Source: Streptomyces sp. NBC_00273
GTDB taxonomy: Bacteria; Actinomycetota; Actinomycetes; Streptomycetales; Streptomycetaceae
DNA: 64,000 nt
Direction of reading: 5' to 3'
NCBI RefSeq assembly: GCF_036178145.1
Contig: NZ_CP108067.1
Location: 5,084,001 to 5,148,000, forward strand
A model generated the notes under the pieces. That model was not told the origin of the DNA, did no database searches, and saw only the letters and a program-made list of their open reading frames with translations. The translations under genes were made by a program, and so were the position numbers. Shown piece by piece: positions 28,104 to 37,024 of the stretch. Each line of letters starts with the position of its first letter. Position 1 is the stretch's first letter.

Positions 28104-29375
28104 TCAGCTGTCGAGGACGATCGTGGTCAGTGCGGCCGCCTTGGCGAGGGACTCCTCGCAGCTCAGGAAGTCGTCTCCGGCGCAGATCAGGTTGGCGTAG
28201 CGGCTGAGGTAGCCCTCGGGCGGCAGCAGCAGCGTCACCCCGGGCGCCACCATCACGTTCGTCTCCAGCAGCCCCGGTACGTCCGAGGGGGCCGGTACGT
28301 CGACCGAGCGGACCGTGCCGTTCTCCGGCGGGTACAGGAAGCGGATCCCTACGGTGCGGGACTCGGTCGGGGTCCACTCGGGGCGGACGCCGGCGGCCAC
28401 GTCCGCGGCCAGCTCCCCGGGCTCCACGCCGGTGGCGAGGCTGCCGAGGTAGGGGATGAGGTCGCCGCCGAGGCGGGCGTTCACCTCGATGATCACCGGG
28501 CCGCGGGTGGTGAGCTTCACCTCCGTGTGCGTGATCCCGTAGCCGATGCCCAGTTCCCGGTGGGCGTCCCGGAGGACGCCGAGCAGTTCCTCGTCGGCGA
28601 GCAGCGGGTCGGTGGCGCTGACCACGTGGCCGGTCTCCTCGAAGTAGGGCGCGAGGCCCACTTCCTTGTGCGCGAGGAAGAGCGGGGTCCAGGCACCGTC
28701 GAAGACCACTCCGTCGATGCTGATCTCGGGGCCCATGACGCACTCCTCGACCAGCACCCCGCCCTCGTAGTCGCTGTTCCCGCCGCGGCTGGCGGCGTCG
28801 GCGACCTCGAAGGCCGCCCGCACCCCTTCCGGGCCGTCGACCCGGATGACGCCGATGCTCGCGCCCATGCCGCGGGGCTTGAGGACGACCGGGTAACCGA
28901 AGGAGTCGGCCGTGGCGAGGGCCGCCCCGGCGTCGGTCACGTAGGCGAAGTGCGGTTGGGGCAGTCCGGCGGCGGTCAGCAGCTGCCGGGTGCGGTGCTT
29001 GTTGCGGCAGTTGTCGGCGCCGCGGGAGGTCAGGCCCGGCAGTCCGAGCCGCTCGGCTATCAGGGCGCACGTCACCACGAGCGTCTCGTCGTAGCTGAAC
29101 ACGCCGACCACGCGGTGCTCGGCGGCCACCGCCTCGGCGGCCCTGATCAGCCCTTCCGTATCGGGCACGAGGCGTTCCCGGTCGAGCAGTTCCACCGTGG
29201 TGGAGCCGAGTACGTGACCCTCCTGCCAGGTGGGGTCCACCGCGTCCAGGATCCAGATCGGGCGGCGCCGGGCGGCGCCGGCGAGCAGGTACTCGCGGTA
29301 GGCGCGCTGTCCGCTGCCGACCAGGATCACCACGCCGTCTTCGGTCGTCTTGGCGTCATCCGTCATCTTCGTCAC
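28104..29375 (-). CDS. ATP-grasp ligase 1
   Basis: Carboxylate-amine ligase of 423 residues. Motifs: Lys166 in YPVVLKPRG with the glycine loop GASIG, Glu pair near 210 (VLVEECVMGPEISIDG), and metal ligands in IIEVNARLGGD (about 297-305). It is a close paralogue of the ATP-grasp at 44.7 kb; both share an internal GLAP-F/Y-FEETGH motif. Such enzymes form amide bonds through acyl-phosphates. The GTG start overlaps the upstream YbaK gene by 4 bases; an ATG at 29366, 8 bases after GAGG, is an alternative. It likely joins amino-acid building blocks of the product. Confidence 0.9.
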   Translation of the reverse strand: MTKMTDDAKTTEDGVVILVGSGQRAYREYLLAGAARRRPIWILDAVDPTWQEGHVLGSTTVELLDRERLVPDTEGLIRAAEAVAAEHRVVGVFSYDETLVVTCALIAERLGLPGLTSRGADNCRNKHRTRQLLTAAGLPQPHFAYVTDAGAALATADSFGYPVVLKPRGMGASIGVIRVDGPEGVRAAFEVADAASRGGNSDYEGGVLVEECVMGPEISIDGVVFDGAWTPLFLAHKEVGLAPYFEETGHVVSATDPLLADEELLGVLRDAHRELGIGYGITHTEVKLTTRGPVIIEVNARLGGDLIPYLGSLATGVEPGELAADVAAGVRPEWTPTESRTVGIRFLYPPENGTVRSVDVPAPSDVPGLLETNVMVAPGVTLLLPPEGYLSRYANLICAGDDFLSCEESLAKAAALTTIVLDS

Positions 29376-29875
29376 CTCGCGGAGTGGGTCAGGACCCGGT
29401 CGCCGGCCGTCGCGATCGCCGCGAGCTGCGGCTGGGCGATGGCCAGGTAGTCGGGGGTGGACAGGGCCACGGAACGGTCCAGGCGGGCCGCGTTGAAATA
29501 GATCTCTTCGGTGAGGATCAGGCCCTCGTCGACGACGAGGTGCAGATCGGGGTGGAAGCTGAGCGGCATCACCGTGCCGCAGACGCTGCCGGCCAGGCGT
29601 TCGGCGATCTCGGGCGTGGCGAACGCCGTCCGCCCGCCGCCGAACAGTGCGCCGACCGCCTCCAGGTCGACCTGCCGGTCACCGGGAACCACCGCGAGCA
29701 CGTACTTGCCGACCCGCTTGGTGATGCTCACGCGGACGACGATGCACTTGGCGGCTTGCTCCAGCGGGTGGCCGCGCAGGACGCTCGCCAGGTCGGTCCG
29801 GCCCTCGGCCACGTGGTCGATCAGCCGGTAGCGGGCCTGATTGCTGTCGAGGAGGCCGATCAGTCGCTGGTACAT
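29372..29875 (-). CDS. YbaK/ProX-type aminoacyl-tRNA deacylase domain protein
   Basis: Protein of 167 residues matching stand-alone YbaK/INS-like editing domains (EQAAKCIVVRVSITKRVGKYVLAVVPGDR with the conserved Lys, then FGGGRTAFATPEIAERL and GTVMPLSFHPDLHLVVDEG). These hydrolyse mischarged tRNA. It overlaps both neighbours (shares one base with the transporter-like gene, 4 bases with ATP-grasp 1). In a cluster with a MetRS-like enzyme and amino-acid-derived products, it could edit tRNA charged with a pathway amino acid, or act on the pathway's own aminoacyl intermediate. Both ideas are inference. Confidence 0.88.
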   Translation of the reverse strand: MYQRLIGLLDSNQARYRLIDHVAEGRTDLASVLRGHPLEQAAKCIVVRVSITKRVGKYVLAVVPGDRQVDLEAVGALFGGGRTAFATPEIAERLAGSVCGTVMPLSFHPDLHLVVDEGLILTEEIYFNAARLDRSVALSTPDYLAIAQPQLAAIATAGDRVLTHSAR

Positions 29876-31653
29876 CAGAGCACCTCGCCGACGTAGTGCC
29901 AGTCCTCGGGGTTGATCAGTCCGAAGGGGTTGATCGGAGCCACGCCCTTCAGGTCGTTGGCCACTTCCAGCAGGCGGAAGGGGAAGTTGGGCATCCAGAT
30001 GACCGGGACCTGCTGCGCGATGTAGTCCTGGTAGGCGTAGAGGTCCTCGAGGTCGTCGCTGACCACGGTGCGGGCGATCAGCTCGTCCGCCGTCGGGTCG
30101 CTGTAGCTGCCGAAGTTCACCGAGGAGCCGGTCGAGTAGAGCGCCTCACCGGTCGGGTAGAAGCCGGGTCCGTAGCCCCAGCCGCCGTTCCAGTCGCTGA
30201 ACTCCCACAGGCAGGGGCTGTCGGGGCCCGGGGTGCAGGTGGTGTCCTCCAGGACCAGGACGCTCGCCTCGACCTCGGTCAGCACGATCTCGATGCCCGC
30301 CCCGGCGGCGTCGGCGGCGAACTTTCGCATGACCGCGGTCAGCGTCTCGTGCCCCTGGGCGTACCGCATCGAGAACCGCAGCGGGGTGCCGGCCGGGATG
30401 CCCTCGCCCGCCTCTCCCGCTCCGGTGCCCTCGCGGATGCAGAGCGCCGGGGTGGTGCTGGTGTCCCAGCCGTTCTCGGTCAGGAAGGCGCGGGCCGCAT
30501 CGACGTCGAAGGGGTACGGGTCTTCGTGCGCGGCGGGCGAGAGCAGCGGGCTGTCGGGCAGGGCCGGGATGGGCCCGGTGGTCGGGTAGCCGTAGCCCTT
30601 GTAGACGTCGCGGATGGCGCCCCGGGAATCGAGGCAGGACTGCAGGGCCTGGCGGAAGTAGAGCTGCTTGAAGATCTTTCCGGAAACGGTGGGGTTGTTG
30701 AAGTTGATCGGGAAGTAATGGATTTTGTAAGTGAGTTGGGGGACGAGGTCGTAGTGCTCGCCGAGCGGGTTGGGCCCGCCGACCAGCGGGTCGTCGGCCG
30801 GCTCGGCGACCTCGTCGAAGGGCAGGAAGCCGATCTGCACGCCGTCCTGGGCGCCGGGGCCGCGGCGGAGCATCTCGTACTGCTCGGTGTCCGAGCCGGT
30901 GGGCACCAGCCGGAACTCGTCCAGGTAGGGCTTGTTGGGGCCGGAATAGGTCTCGTTCGGCACCAGGACGGCCTCGCCCGAGACACCGTCGATCGTGTAA
31001 CTGCTCAGCTTCCAGGGTCCGTTGACCACGCTCCAGACGGGGCTGGTGTCCCAGCTCTTGCGCTCGTCGTTGCAGGCCCGCAGGTAGGCGTAGACCGCGG
31101 AGGCCTGCGCCGGGTCGTGGGTGGCGTCGGCCGGCCGGTCGTCGGCGGTGCGGTCCCAGGCCTTCGGCAGCGGGGTGATGGTGCTGAACTGGTTCATCAG
31201 CACCCAGTTGTGCGAGTAGGCACGGTCGAAGGTGAAGCTGACCTTGTCCTCGGCGACCTTCTCGTAGCCGGTCAGGTTGTCGGGGAAGAAGCCCGGCGTG
31301 TACCCGCCGAAGCTGTCCTTCTCGGCCTCCAGGAGGTGCATCCACAGCATCACGTTGTCGGCGTTGACGCCCTCGCCGTTCGACCAGGCGTAGGGCTTGA
31401 TCGTGATCGTCGCCGTGCGGCCGTCCTCGCTCCACACGGGCGGCTCGGCGAGGCTGCGCTCGTAGTCGACGGTCGGCTGGCCGCCGGTGCCGTACCAGTA
31501 CAGCGGCCGGTACATCAGGGTCTGGAACTCGTGCAGGTTGGCCACCCCGTAGTACTCGCCCGGGGTGAAGGGGAAGATGAAGACCGGGCTGAAGCCGCTG
31601 GTGCAGGCCCAGGTCACGCTGCCCCCGCGGAGCGGGGTGGTGGGCGGGGTCAT
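29875..31653 (-). CDS. Family 5 solute-binding-like protein without a signal peptide
   Basis: Protein of 592 residues of the SBP_bac_5 (oligopeptide/dipeptide-binding) fold: LRGGSVTWACTSGFSPVF, then TATITIKPYAWSNGEGVNADNV, LTYKIHYFPINFNNPTVSG, and QALQSCLDSRGAI. Normal family members have a lipoprotein or Sec leader; here the gene starts directly before the mature fold (MTPPTTPLRGG), with AGGAGG upstream and a 4-base overlap with the preceding gene, so the start is firm. No permease or ATPase lies nearby. It probably acts in the cytoplasm, for example as a carrier or cryptic enzyme, or it is secreted in an unknown way. Confidence 0.85.
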   Translation of the reverse strand: MTPPTTPLRGGSVTWACTSGFSPVFIFPFTPGEYYGVANLHEFQTLMYRPLYWYGTGGQPTVDYERSLAEPPVWSEDGRTATITIKPYAWSNGEGVNADNVMLWMHLLEAEKDSFGGYTPGFFPDNLTGYEKVAEDKVSFTFDRAYSHNWVLMNQFSTITPLPKAWDRTADDRPADATHDPAQASAVYAYLRACNDERKSWDTSPVWSVVNGPWKLSSYTIDGVSGEAVLVPNETYSGPNKPYLDEFRLVPTGSDTEQYEMLRRGPGAQDGVQIGFLPFDEVAEPADDPLVGGPNPLGEHYDLVPQLTYKIHYFPINFNNPTVSGKIFKQLYFRQALQSCLDSRGAIRDVYKGYGYPTTGPIPALPDSPLLSPAAHEDPYPFDVDAARAFLTENGWDTSTTPALCIREGTGAGEAGEGIPAGTPLRFSMRYAQGHETLTAVMRKFAADAAGAGIEIVLTEVEASVLVLEDTTCTPGPDSPCLWEFSDWNGGWGYGPGFYPTGEALYSTGSSVNFGSYSDPTADELIARTVVSDDLEDLYAYQDYIAQQVPVIWMPNFPFRLLEVANDLKGVAPINPFGLINPEDWHYVGEVL

Positions 31654-31985
31654 GTCCTTACCTCCTCCAGTGCGGATTCACCGCTGTCCGAGTGGGCTCC
31701 GTAGCGCTCCCAGCGCTCGTTGAGCCGGATCCGTCCGTCGTCCAGGAATTCGGGGGTGCTCCAGCACCGTCCTGCGACCACCTCGCCGTTCGCGAGGACC
31801 ATCGTGTAGGCGAATTCGAGGTTCCCGTCGGGCTCCACGCGCCCGTTGAGCGAGCCCCTGCGGACCTCGCCCCCGTCGAAGTCGGCCCAGAGCAGGTCGC
31901 CGTCCTGGCGGTAGTGGCCGACGGGTGCGTCCTCGCCCGCCGGGTATCCGGTGTTGCGGAAACTTCTGCCGTCGTAATCGATCAC
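31650..31985 (-). CDS. Small beta-rich protein of the type annotated 'n-acetylglutamate synthase'
   Basis: Protein of 111 residues, MIDYDGRSFRNTGYPAGEDA..., with alternating strand pattern (GHYRQDGDLLWADFDGGEVR, GRVEPDGNLEFAYTMV). Similar short proteins are widespread in bacteria and often carry the n-acetylglutamate synthase label, which the sequence does not support. GTG at 31985 overlaps the upstream DDAH-like stop by 4 bases and is preferred over an ATG at 32012. Co-translation with its neighbours suggests a pathway role, perhaps ligand binding. Confidence 0.75.
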   Translation of the reverse strand: MIDYDGRSFRNTGYPAGEDAPVGHYRQDGDLLWADFDGGEVRRGSLNGRVEPDGNLEFAYTMVLANGEVVAGRCWSTPEFLDDGRIRLNERWERYGAHSDSGESALEEVRT

Positions 31986-32806
31986 GGGCGTCGTATCTCC
32001 TGAGTGATGCATTTGACCGCGCCACCGGCCTTCAGCAGTTCGGACATGTCCACTGCGTGCACCGCGAAGCCGCGCTCGCGCAGCTCGTCGATCAGGTGCG
32101 TGGCGGTCTCCGTCACCACCACGTTCAGTCCGTCGCTCACCGCGTTCAGGCCGAAGGCGTCGGCGTCTTCACGGGTGGCGAGGATCGCGTCCGGGTACAG
32201 CTCCCGCAGCACCTCCTGGCTCTCTTCGGAGAAGGCGGCGGGGTAGTACGCCACCAGGTCCTCGTCGAGGACGAACAGCGCGGTGTCCAGGTGGTAGAAG
32301 CGGGGGTCGGTCAGGGTCAGGCCGACCACCGGCAGGCCGAAGAACTCGGCGAGCTCCTCGTGCGCGCCGGGGTCGCTGCGGAATCCCGCGCCGGCCAGGA
32401 TCCGCCGGCCGGCGGGGGCGAAGTCGCCCTCGCCCTCGTTGACGTACTGCGGGATGCGGATGTCGGTGTAGCCACGGGCCTCGAACCAGGCCCGGTGGGC
32501 GTCGGCCTCGGCCGCCCGCTCCTGGTGGCGGAACTTCGCGATCAGCACCTTGCCGTCGACCACGGTGGCTCCGTTGGCGGAGAACACCATGTCCGGCAGG
32601 CCCGGCACCGGGTCGATGGAGGAGACCTCGTGCCCGAACTCGAGGTAGAGGTCCCGGATCCGCTCCCACTGGGCGAGCGCCAGTGCGGCGTCCATGGGCT
32701 TCTCGGGGTTCATCCACGGGTTGATCGCGTAGGTCACCTCGAAGTGGGTCGGCCGGCACATCAGGTAGTGCCGCCGGGTCGCCGTGCGCCGCGGGGTCTC
32801 AGCCAT
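31982..32806 (-). CDS. DDAH-like guanidino-group hydrolase 1
   Basis: Protein of 274 residues of the dimethylarginine dimethylaminohydrolase/amidinotransferase fold. The catalytic Cys266 (GAVKCITQE), His172 (FYHLDTALFVL) and an acidic cluster near 124-128 (NEGEGD) are intact; the N-terminus MCRPTHFEVTYAINPWMNP is typical of the family. Canonical DDAH turns N-methylated arginine into citrulline plus methylamine. Here the substrate may be a modified arginine of the pathway. It overlaps ATP-grasp 2 by 8 bases. A paralogue lies at 39.1 kb. Confidence 0.9.
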   Translation of the reverse strand: MAETPRRTATRRHYLMCRPTHFEVTYAINPWMNPEKPMDAALALAQWERIRDLYLEFGHEVSSIDPVPGLPDMVFSANGATVVDGKVLIAKFRHQERAAEADAHRAWFEARGYTDIRIPQYVNEGEGDFAPAGRRILAGAGFRSDPGAHEELAEFFGLPVVGLTLTDPRFYHLDTALFVLDEDLVAYYPAAFSEESQEVLRELYPDAILATREDADAFGLNAVSDGLNVVVTETATHLIDELRERGFAVHAVDMSELLKAGGAVKCITQEIRRP

Positions 32807-34052
32807 GCTCCGGCCTCATCTCGGTGCGGATGCGGCCGGCCGCGACGTGCGCGGTGGTCAGCGCCTCCGTCAGGGAGGTGCCGGTGGCGCCGATGAAACC
32901 GAGGATGTTGTTGCCCGCCGGCGGGCGCTTGATGACGGTCCCCGCCGTGGCCGTGATCTTGAGGAAGAACAGCGCGGGGTCTTCGGCGACCTCGGTCGGC
33001 ACCTCGATGGACTCGACCGTTCCCGCGCCGCTGATCAGGCACATCGCGGCGGTGTGCACACCGGTCGGCGCGTAGTGCGAGACGTCGGGCCGGATGCCGC
33101 GCGCCACGTCGGACACGCACCGGATGGGGTCGTGGCCGGCGCTGATCCGCGCCATGTGGTCGAGACCGCCGCCGCCGGGACGGATCGCTATCTCCAGGAT
33201 GAAGGGCTTGCCCTGGTGGAACCTCACCTCGGCGTGCAGCACCGACCGGCGCAGTCCCTGGGCGTGCGCCGCGTCCCGGACCACCTCGTGGACCGCGGCG
33301 ATCTGCTCGGGGGTCAGGGAGCTCGGGGCGTGGTGGACGTCGTCGTCGAAGGTCCCGCTCTCGACGGTGATCCGGTCCACGATCGAGCCGAGGTACACCT
33401 CGTCGTCCCAGGCCAGCGCCTCGATGAGGTGTTCGTGGCCGTCGAGGTAGCCCTCGACGATGATCCCGTTCGGGCCGAGGTCCAGTCCGTCGGCCTCCAT
33501 CAGCGCCCAGGTCATGGTCTCGATGCCCGAGGTGGCGTCCGCGAAGCGGGCCCGCATCTCCTCGGGGTCGTCGACCTTGAACACGAAGTTGCTGGCGGCA
33601 CCCAGGGTGGGCTTGAGGATCAGCGGGTAGCCGAGGTCCTCACCGGCCGCCAGGGCGGCCTCGACGTCGGGGGCGTAGCGGAAGCCGGGGTGCGCGGCGC
33701 TGCCGCGCTCGTGGGCCTGGCGCATCAGCAGCTTGTTGCGGCTGGTCCGGGCGGCTTCGAAGCCGATGCTCGGCAGTCCGAGCGCTTCGGCGACGACCGC
33801 CACCGTGACGACCCCGGACTCCGAGAAGGTCAGGACCCCCTCGAACTCCTCCTCCGCGTGCCAGACCTTGGCGGCGGTGACGATGTCCTCGATCTGCTTG
33901 GAGCCGGCTATCCGGTAGCGCTCGGCGGGCCAGAAGTCCTCGGTGCCCATGCCGTTGAGTACGTGCACCTCGGCCCCGAGGGCCTCGATCTGCTGGTAGC
34001 GCGAGACGTAGTAGGTGGCGTTCTGGCTGGCCTCGATGGCGAGCAGCTTCAT
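32799..34052 (-). CDS. ATP-grasp ligase 2
   Basis: Ligase of 417 residues. Lys in YPLILKPTLGAASNFVFKV, ATP-contact region in GPNGIIVEGYLDG, and metal-binding block FILEIAIRPGGGG, in which the usual Asn of the ExN motif is Ala. The C-terminal RPPAGNNILGFIGATG matches BacD/biotin-carboxylase-like amino-acid ligases. It belongs to a different subgroup from ligases 1 and 3. Sited between the MFS and DDAH genes in the leftward operon. Confidence 0.9.
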   Translation of the reverse strand: MKLLAIEASQNATYYVSRYQQIEALGAEVHVLNGMGTEDFWPAERYRIAGSKQIEDIVTAAKVWHAEEEFEGVLTFSESGVVTVAVVAEALGLPSIGFEAARTSRNKLLMRQAHERGSAAHPGFRYAPDVEAALAAGEDLGYPLILKPTLGAASNFVFKVDDPEEMRARFADATSGIETMTWALMEADGLDLGPNGIIVEGYLDGHEHLIEALAWDDEVYLGSIVDRITVESGTFDDDVHHAPSSLTPEQIAAVHEVVRDAAHAQGLRRSVLHAEVRFHQGKPFILEIAIRPGGGGLDHMARISAGHDPIRCVSDVARGIRPDVSHYAPTGVHTAAMCLISGAGTVESIEVPTEVAEDPALFFLKITATAGTVIKRPPAGNNILGFIGATGTSLTEALTTAHVAAGRIRTEMRPEHG

Positions 34053-34066
34053 CTGTGCTCCTCCCC

Positions 34067-35389
34067 TCAGACCTTGGCCGGGACGGGCTCGGCGGCTTCG
34101 GCGGCGGCCTCGGACACGGTCTCGGCGGCGGGCTCGGACACGATCTCGGCGGCGGCAGCGGCCTCGGCGGCCTCGGCGGCGGCGACCTCACGGTCGTGCT
34201 TGCGCAGCGAGAGGATGGTGAGGGAGGCGATGACGACGACCAGGGCGGAGAGGGCGTAGAAGCCGTTCTTCACGTTGGTGGAGTCGACCAGGAGCGAGAT
34301 CAGGACGACGGCGGTGGTGCCGGCCGCGAGGCCGAAGGCGTTGGTGGCGCCGAAGACGAATCCCGTCTTCTCCTCGGGCGCCGCGCTCATCAGGGCGGTG
34401 CGGGCCGAGATGCGGGCCACGCAGAAGGCGATGGCGGCGAACGGGATGACGGCCATCATCGCGTAGAGGTGGACGGACTCCAGGGACAGCAGCACCGCGA
34501 AGGCGAGGTAGCCGATCAGGGCCGTCTTCAGCACCGTGGCCTTGGAGTTGATCTTCTTGAAGGCCCAGGCCGCGAACAGCGCGCCGATGCCGAACAGGGC
34601 GTCGACGATGCCGAGGTAGCCGGCGTTGGACTTGAAGCCGTCGATGACCAGGACCAGCATGATGCTGTTGCCGACGATGATGACGATGTTGCCGATGATG
34701 TAGAGCAGCGCGAGACGGGCCAGCGGCGGGCGGGAGCCGTCCTTGGCTGCCTTGGCGGCAGCAGCGGCCTTGGCCGCGGCCTCCGGGGCGCTGGTGCCGG
34801 CGCCGGCCGGACGGCGGCCGATGAAGAACAGCAGGGCGGCGGAGAGCAAGAACGTGATCGCGTTGAAGTAGAAGAGCGACGTGGTGCCGACCCAGACGAT
34901 CACCCAGCCGCCGAGGGCCGCCGAGGCGAGCGTGCCGGCCTGGATGGCGATCTCGGCGTTGCCGTTGAACTGGGCGAGCCGGGACTCCGGGATGCGCTCC
35001 TTGATCAGGGCGTTGCTGGCCGGGAAGAAGAGGGCTGCGGAGATCGACAGGACGAAGCTGGCGACGTAGCTGACGGTCGAGGGGTTGCCGCCGAGGGCCA
35101 GCCAGACCGGCAGGGCGATCGCGGCGGCCGCGCTGGCCAGGTCGGAGATCATCGCCAGGGTGCGGCGGTCGAAGCGGTCGGCGAGCTTGCCGAAGAAGAG
35201 GGACAGCGCCACCTGCGGGATGGTGACGGCGATCATCAGCCAGCTGACCGCGAGCATGGTGTTGGACTCGGTGAAGACCAGGTAGGAGGCGGCGGTGAGC
35301 TGGATGCCGTTGCCCAGGTTGGTGATGAAGGTCGCGGGGATGAGCAGTCGTTCTGCCCGATTGGGACGGGGCGGGGCGATGGTGGACAC
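34067..35389 (-). CDS. MFS transporter 1
   Basis: Major facilitator of 440 residues with about 12 helices and a long charged cytoplasmic stretch in the middle (GRRPAGAGTSAPEAAAKAAA). The loop between helices 2 and 3, FFGKLADRFDRRTLA, is the MFS signature. The Ala/Glu-rich C-terminal tail (about 30 residues) is unusual in composition. GAGGAG precedes the GTG start by 4 bases. It is the likely exporter for the product or an intermediate. Confidence 0.92.
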   Translation of the reverse strand: MSTIAPPRPNRAERLLIPATFITNLGNGIQLTAASYLVFTESNTMLAVSWLMIAVTIPQVALSLFFGKLADRFDRRTLAMISDLASAAAAIALPVWLALGGNPSTVSYVASFVLSISAALFFPASNALIKERIPESRLAQFNGNAEIAIQAGTLASAALGGWVIVWVGTTSLFYFNAITFLLSAALLFFIGRRPAGAGTSAPEAAAKAAAAAKAAKDGSRPPLARLALLYIIGNIVIIVGNSIMLVLVIDGFKSNAGYLGIVDALFGIGALFAAWAFKKINSKATVLKTALIGYLAFAVLLSLESVHLYAMMAVIPFAAIAFCVARISARTALMSAAPEEKTGFVFGATNAFGLAAGTTAVVLISLLVDSTNVKNGFYALSALVVVIASLTILSLRKHDREVAAAEAAEAAAAAEIVSEPAAETVSEAAAEAAEPVPAKV

Positions 35390-35404
35390 AGTGCTCCTCG
35401 GAGG

Positions 35405-37024
35405 TCAGGCTCGGATGTCGGCCGGCTCGGCCACGGGCGCGAAGGCCAGGGCCGCGGTCGACAGGAGGGGGAGTCGCAGCGGAGCGACGGGGTCGGTCGG
35501 GAAGGCACCGGCCGGCAGGCTCAGATCGGCGCCGGCCCGCTCGGCACGGGCCGCGAGGTCGACGAGCAGCGGCGCGGCGCACGCGGTCAGCGTCCGGACG
35601 GCGAGGACCAGGTCGCCGAGGTCGCTCGGGATGCCCGGGGCCACCCGGTCCGCCTGCTTCAGCAGCCGGTCGAGGTGCACGACGATCAGGTCCGCGGCCC
35701 GGTGGAGGCTGAAGCTCTCCAGTTCGTAGTGGGAGCGGAACCGCTCGACGACGATCCCCGCCTCCTGCGCACCGGTCTCGGAGACCGGCAGCAGCGCGTC
35801 CGCCGGAACCCCCGCGAGTAGCTGCTCCAACCGACCCGCGAGGTGGTTCCACGGATCGACCAGCCGGGAGCTCGACAGGCTGTCCAGCGCCTCACGGCTG
35901 AAGTTCGTCCGGGAGTGCTCCGGCGCGGTGAGCGCCAGGTAGAAGCGCACCAGGTCGCGCGGTACCTCGGCCACCAGATCGGCGGCCCAGACCACGTGGC
36001 CCTTGCTCGTGGAGAACTTCTGGTTCTCCAGCTCGTAGAACTCGTTCGACACGATGGCGTGCGGCTCGACGTACCGGTCGCCGTGCGCCATCAGCAGGGC
36101 CAGGTGCGTCATGCCCCAGAAGTAGACGTTGTCGAATCCGAGGAAGTACACGAGGTCGATGCCGTGCTCGGACAGCCAGTGCTCGTCGAAGCGGTCGGTG
36201 TGCTCACCGAGCTGCTCGGCCGCGTACCAGGTGCAGTACATCGAGGCGGCCATGCCCTCGGCCCAGGCGTTGAGGACCTGGCCCGGCGTCTCGGTGAACG
36301 GCGCCGGGATGCCCCATGCGGTGGGGTAGGTGATCGGGAAGTCCGGCAGCGGGCGGTCCAGCGCCTCCCGGACGAGCTGCGCGGTGTGCGGGCGCAGCAC
36401 GTCCCGGTGCCGGACGTAGTAGTCGGCGAGCCGGTCGCGGTACTCCTCCATCGGAAGCACGAGGATCTGCGCCTCGCGGTGGGTGACCACGGCGTCCGGG
36501 TCGACGGTGGAGCGGGGGCGCAGCAGTTCGTCGAAGTTGTTGGGGTGTCCACAGGACTCGCACAGTCCGCCGCGGCTCTCCACGAGGCACACCGGGCAGT
36601 CGCCGGCGACCAGACCCTCCATCAGGTACTCGCCGGTGGCCTCGACGTACGGCAGCAGCACCGTCTTGAGCCGGAAGGCCCCCTCGCTGTGGAGGTCGGT
36701 GACGAAGTCGATGACGGTCTGGCGGTAGCCCTTGTCGAAGGGGGCGAAGCCGTCGACGGAGACGCCGGCCGCCTCCAGGGTGGCGCGGATCTGGGTGGCG
36801 GAGCGCAGGGCCAGCTCCTCCGGGGTCAGACCGGCGCGGGCGGCGCTGGCCACCACGTAGGTCTGGCTGTCGTCGGTACCGCTGGTGAAGATCACCGGCC
36901 GGTCCGAGGCCCGCAGGTAGCGTGCGTACACGTCGCCCGCCAGGTACGGGCCCGCCAGGTGTCCGGTGTGCAGGTCCCCGTTCGGGGTGGGCGGCGGCGC
37001 GATGATGACCGTACGGCGTGTCAT
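35405..37024 (-). CDS. MetRS-like class I synthetase (hydrazine-synthetase component)
   Basis: Protein of 539 residues with a methionyl-tRNA synthetase core: HIGH-type HTGH at 19-22, a Zn knuckle (Cys143, 146, 155, 158), WGMTHLALL and KFSTSKG (336-342) as the KMSKS loop. It is shorter than a full MetRS plus appended tRNA domains and sits in a secondary-metabolite operon, so it is not the housekeeping enzyme. In hydrazine pathways (Spb40-type) a cupin-MetRS fusion joins N-hydroxylysine to glycine. Here the cupin is a separate gene overlapping by 4 bases, so the two probably form the same enzyme as a complex. Confidence 0.9.
   Translation of the reverse strand: MTRRTVIIAPPPTPNGDLHTGHLAGPYLAGDVYARYLRASDRPVIFTSGTDDSQTYVVASAARAGLTPEELALRSATQIRATLEAAGVSVDGFAPFDKGYRQTVIDFVTDLHSEGAFRLKTVLLPYVEATGEYLMEGLVAGDCPVCLVESRGGLCESCGHPNNFDELLRPRSTVDPDAVVTHREAQILVLPMEEYRDRLADYYVRHRDVLRPHTAQLVREALDRPLPDFPITYPTAWGIPAPFTETPGQVLNAWAEGMAASMYCTWYAAEQLGEHTDRFDEHWLSEHGIDLVYFLGFDNVYFWGMTHLALLMAHGDRYVEPHAIVSNEFYELENQKFSTSKGHVVWAADLVAEVPRDLVRFYLALTAPEHSRTNFSREALDSLSSSRLVDPWNHLAGRLEQLLAGVPADALLPVSETGAQEAGIVVERFRSHYELESFSLHRAADLIVVHLDRLLKQADRVAPGIPSDLGDLVLAVRTLTACAAPLLVDLAARAERAGADLSLPAGAFPTDPVAPLRLPLLSTAALAFAPVAEPADIRA

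Noticed and set aside
31650..31985. N-acetylglutamate synthase
   Set aside because: The 111-residue protein has no acetyltransferase motif; the name is only a common label for this small family.
35405..37024. Housekeeping methionyl-tRNA synthetase
   Set aside because: It lacks the appended tRNA-binding parts, overlaps a cupin gene by 4 bases and sits in a biosynthetic operon, so a hydrazine-synthetase role fits better.
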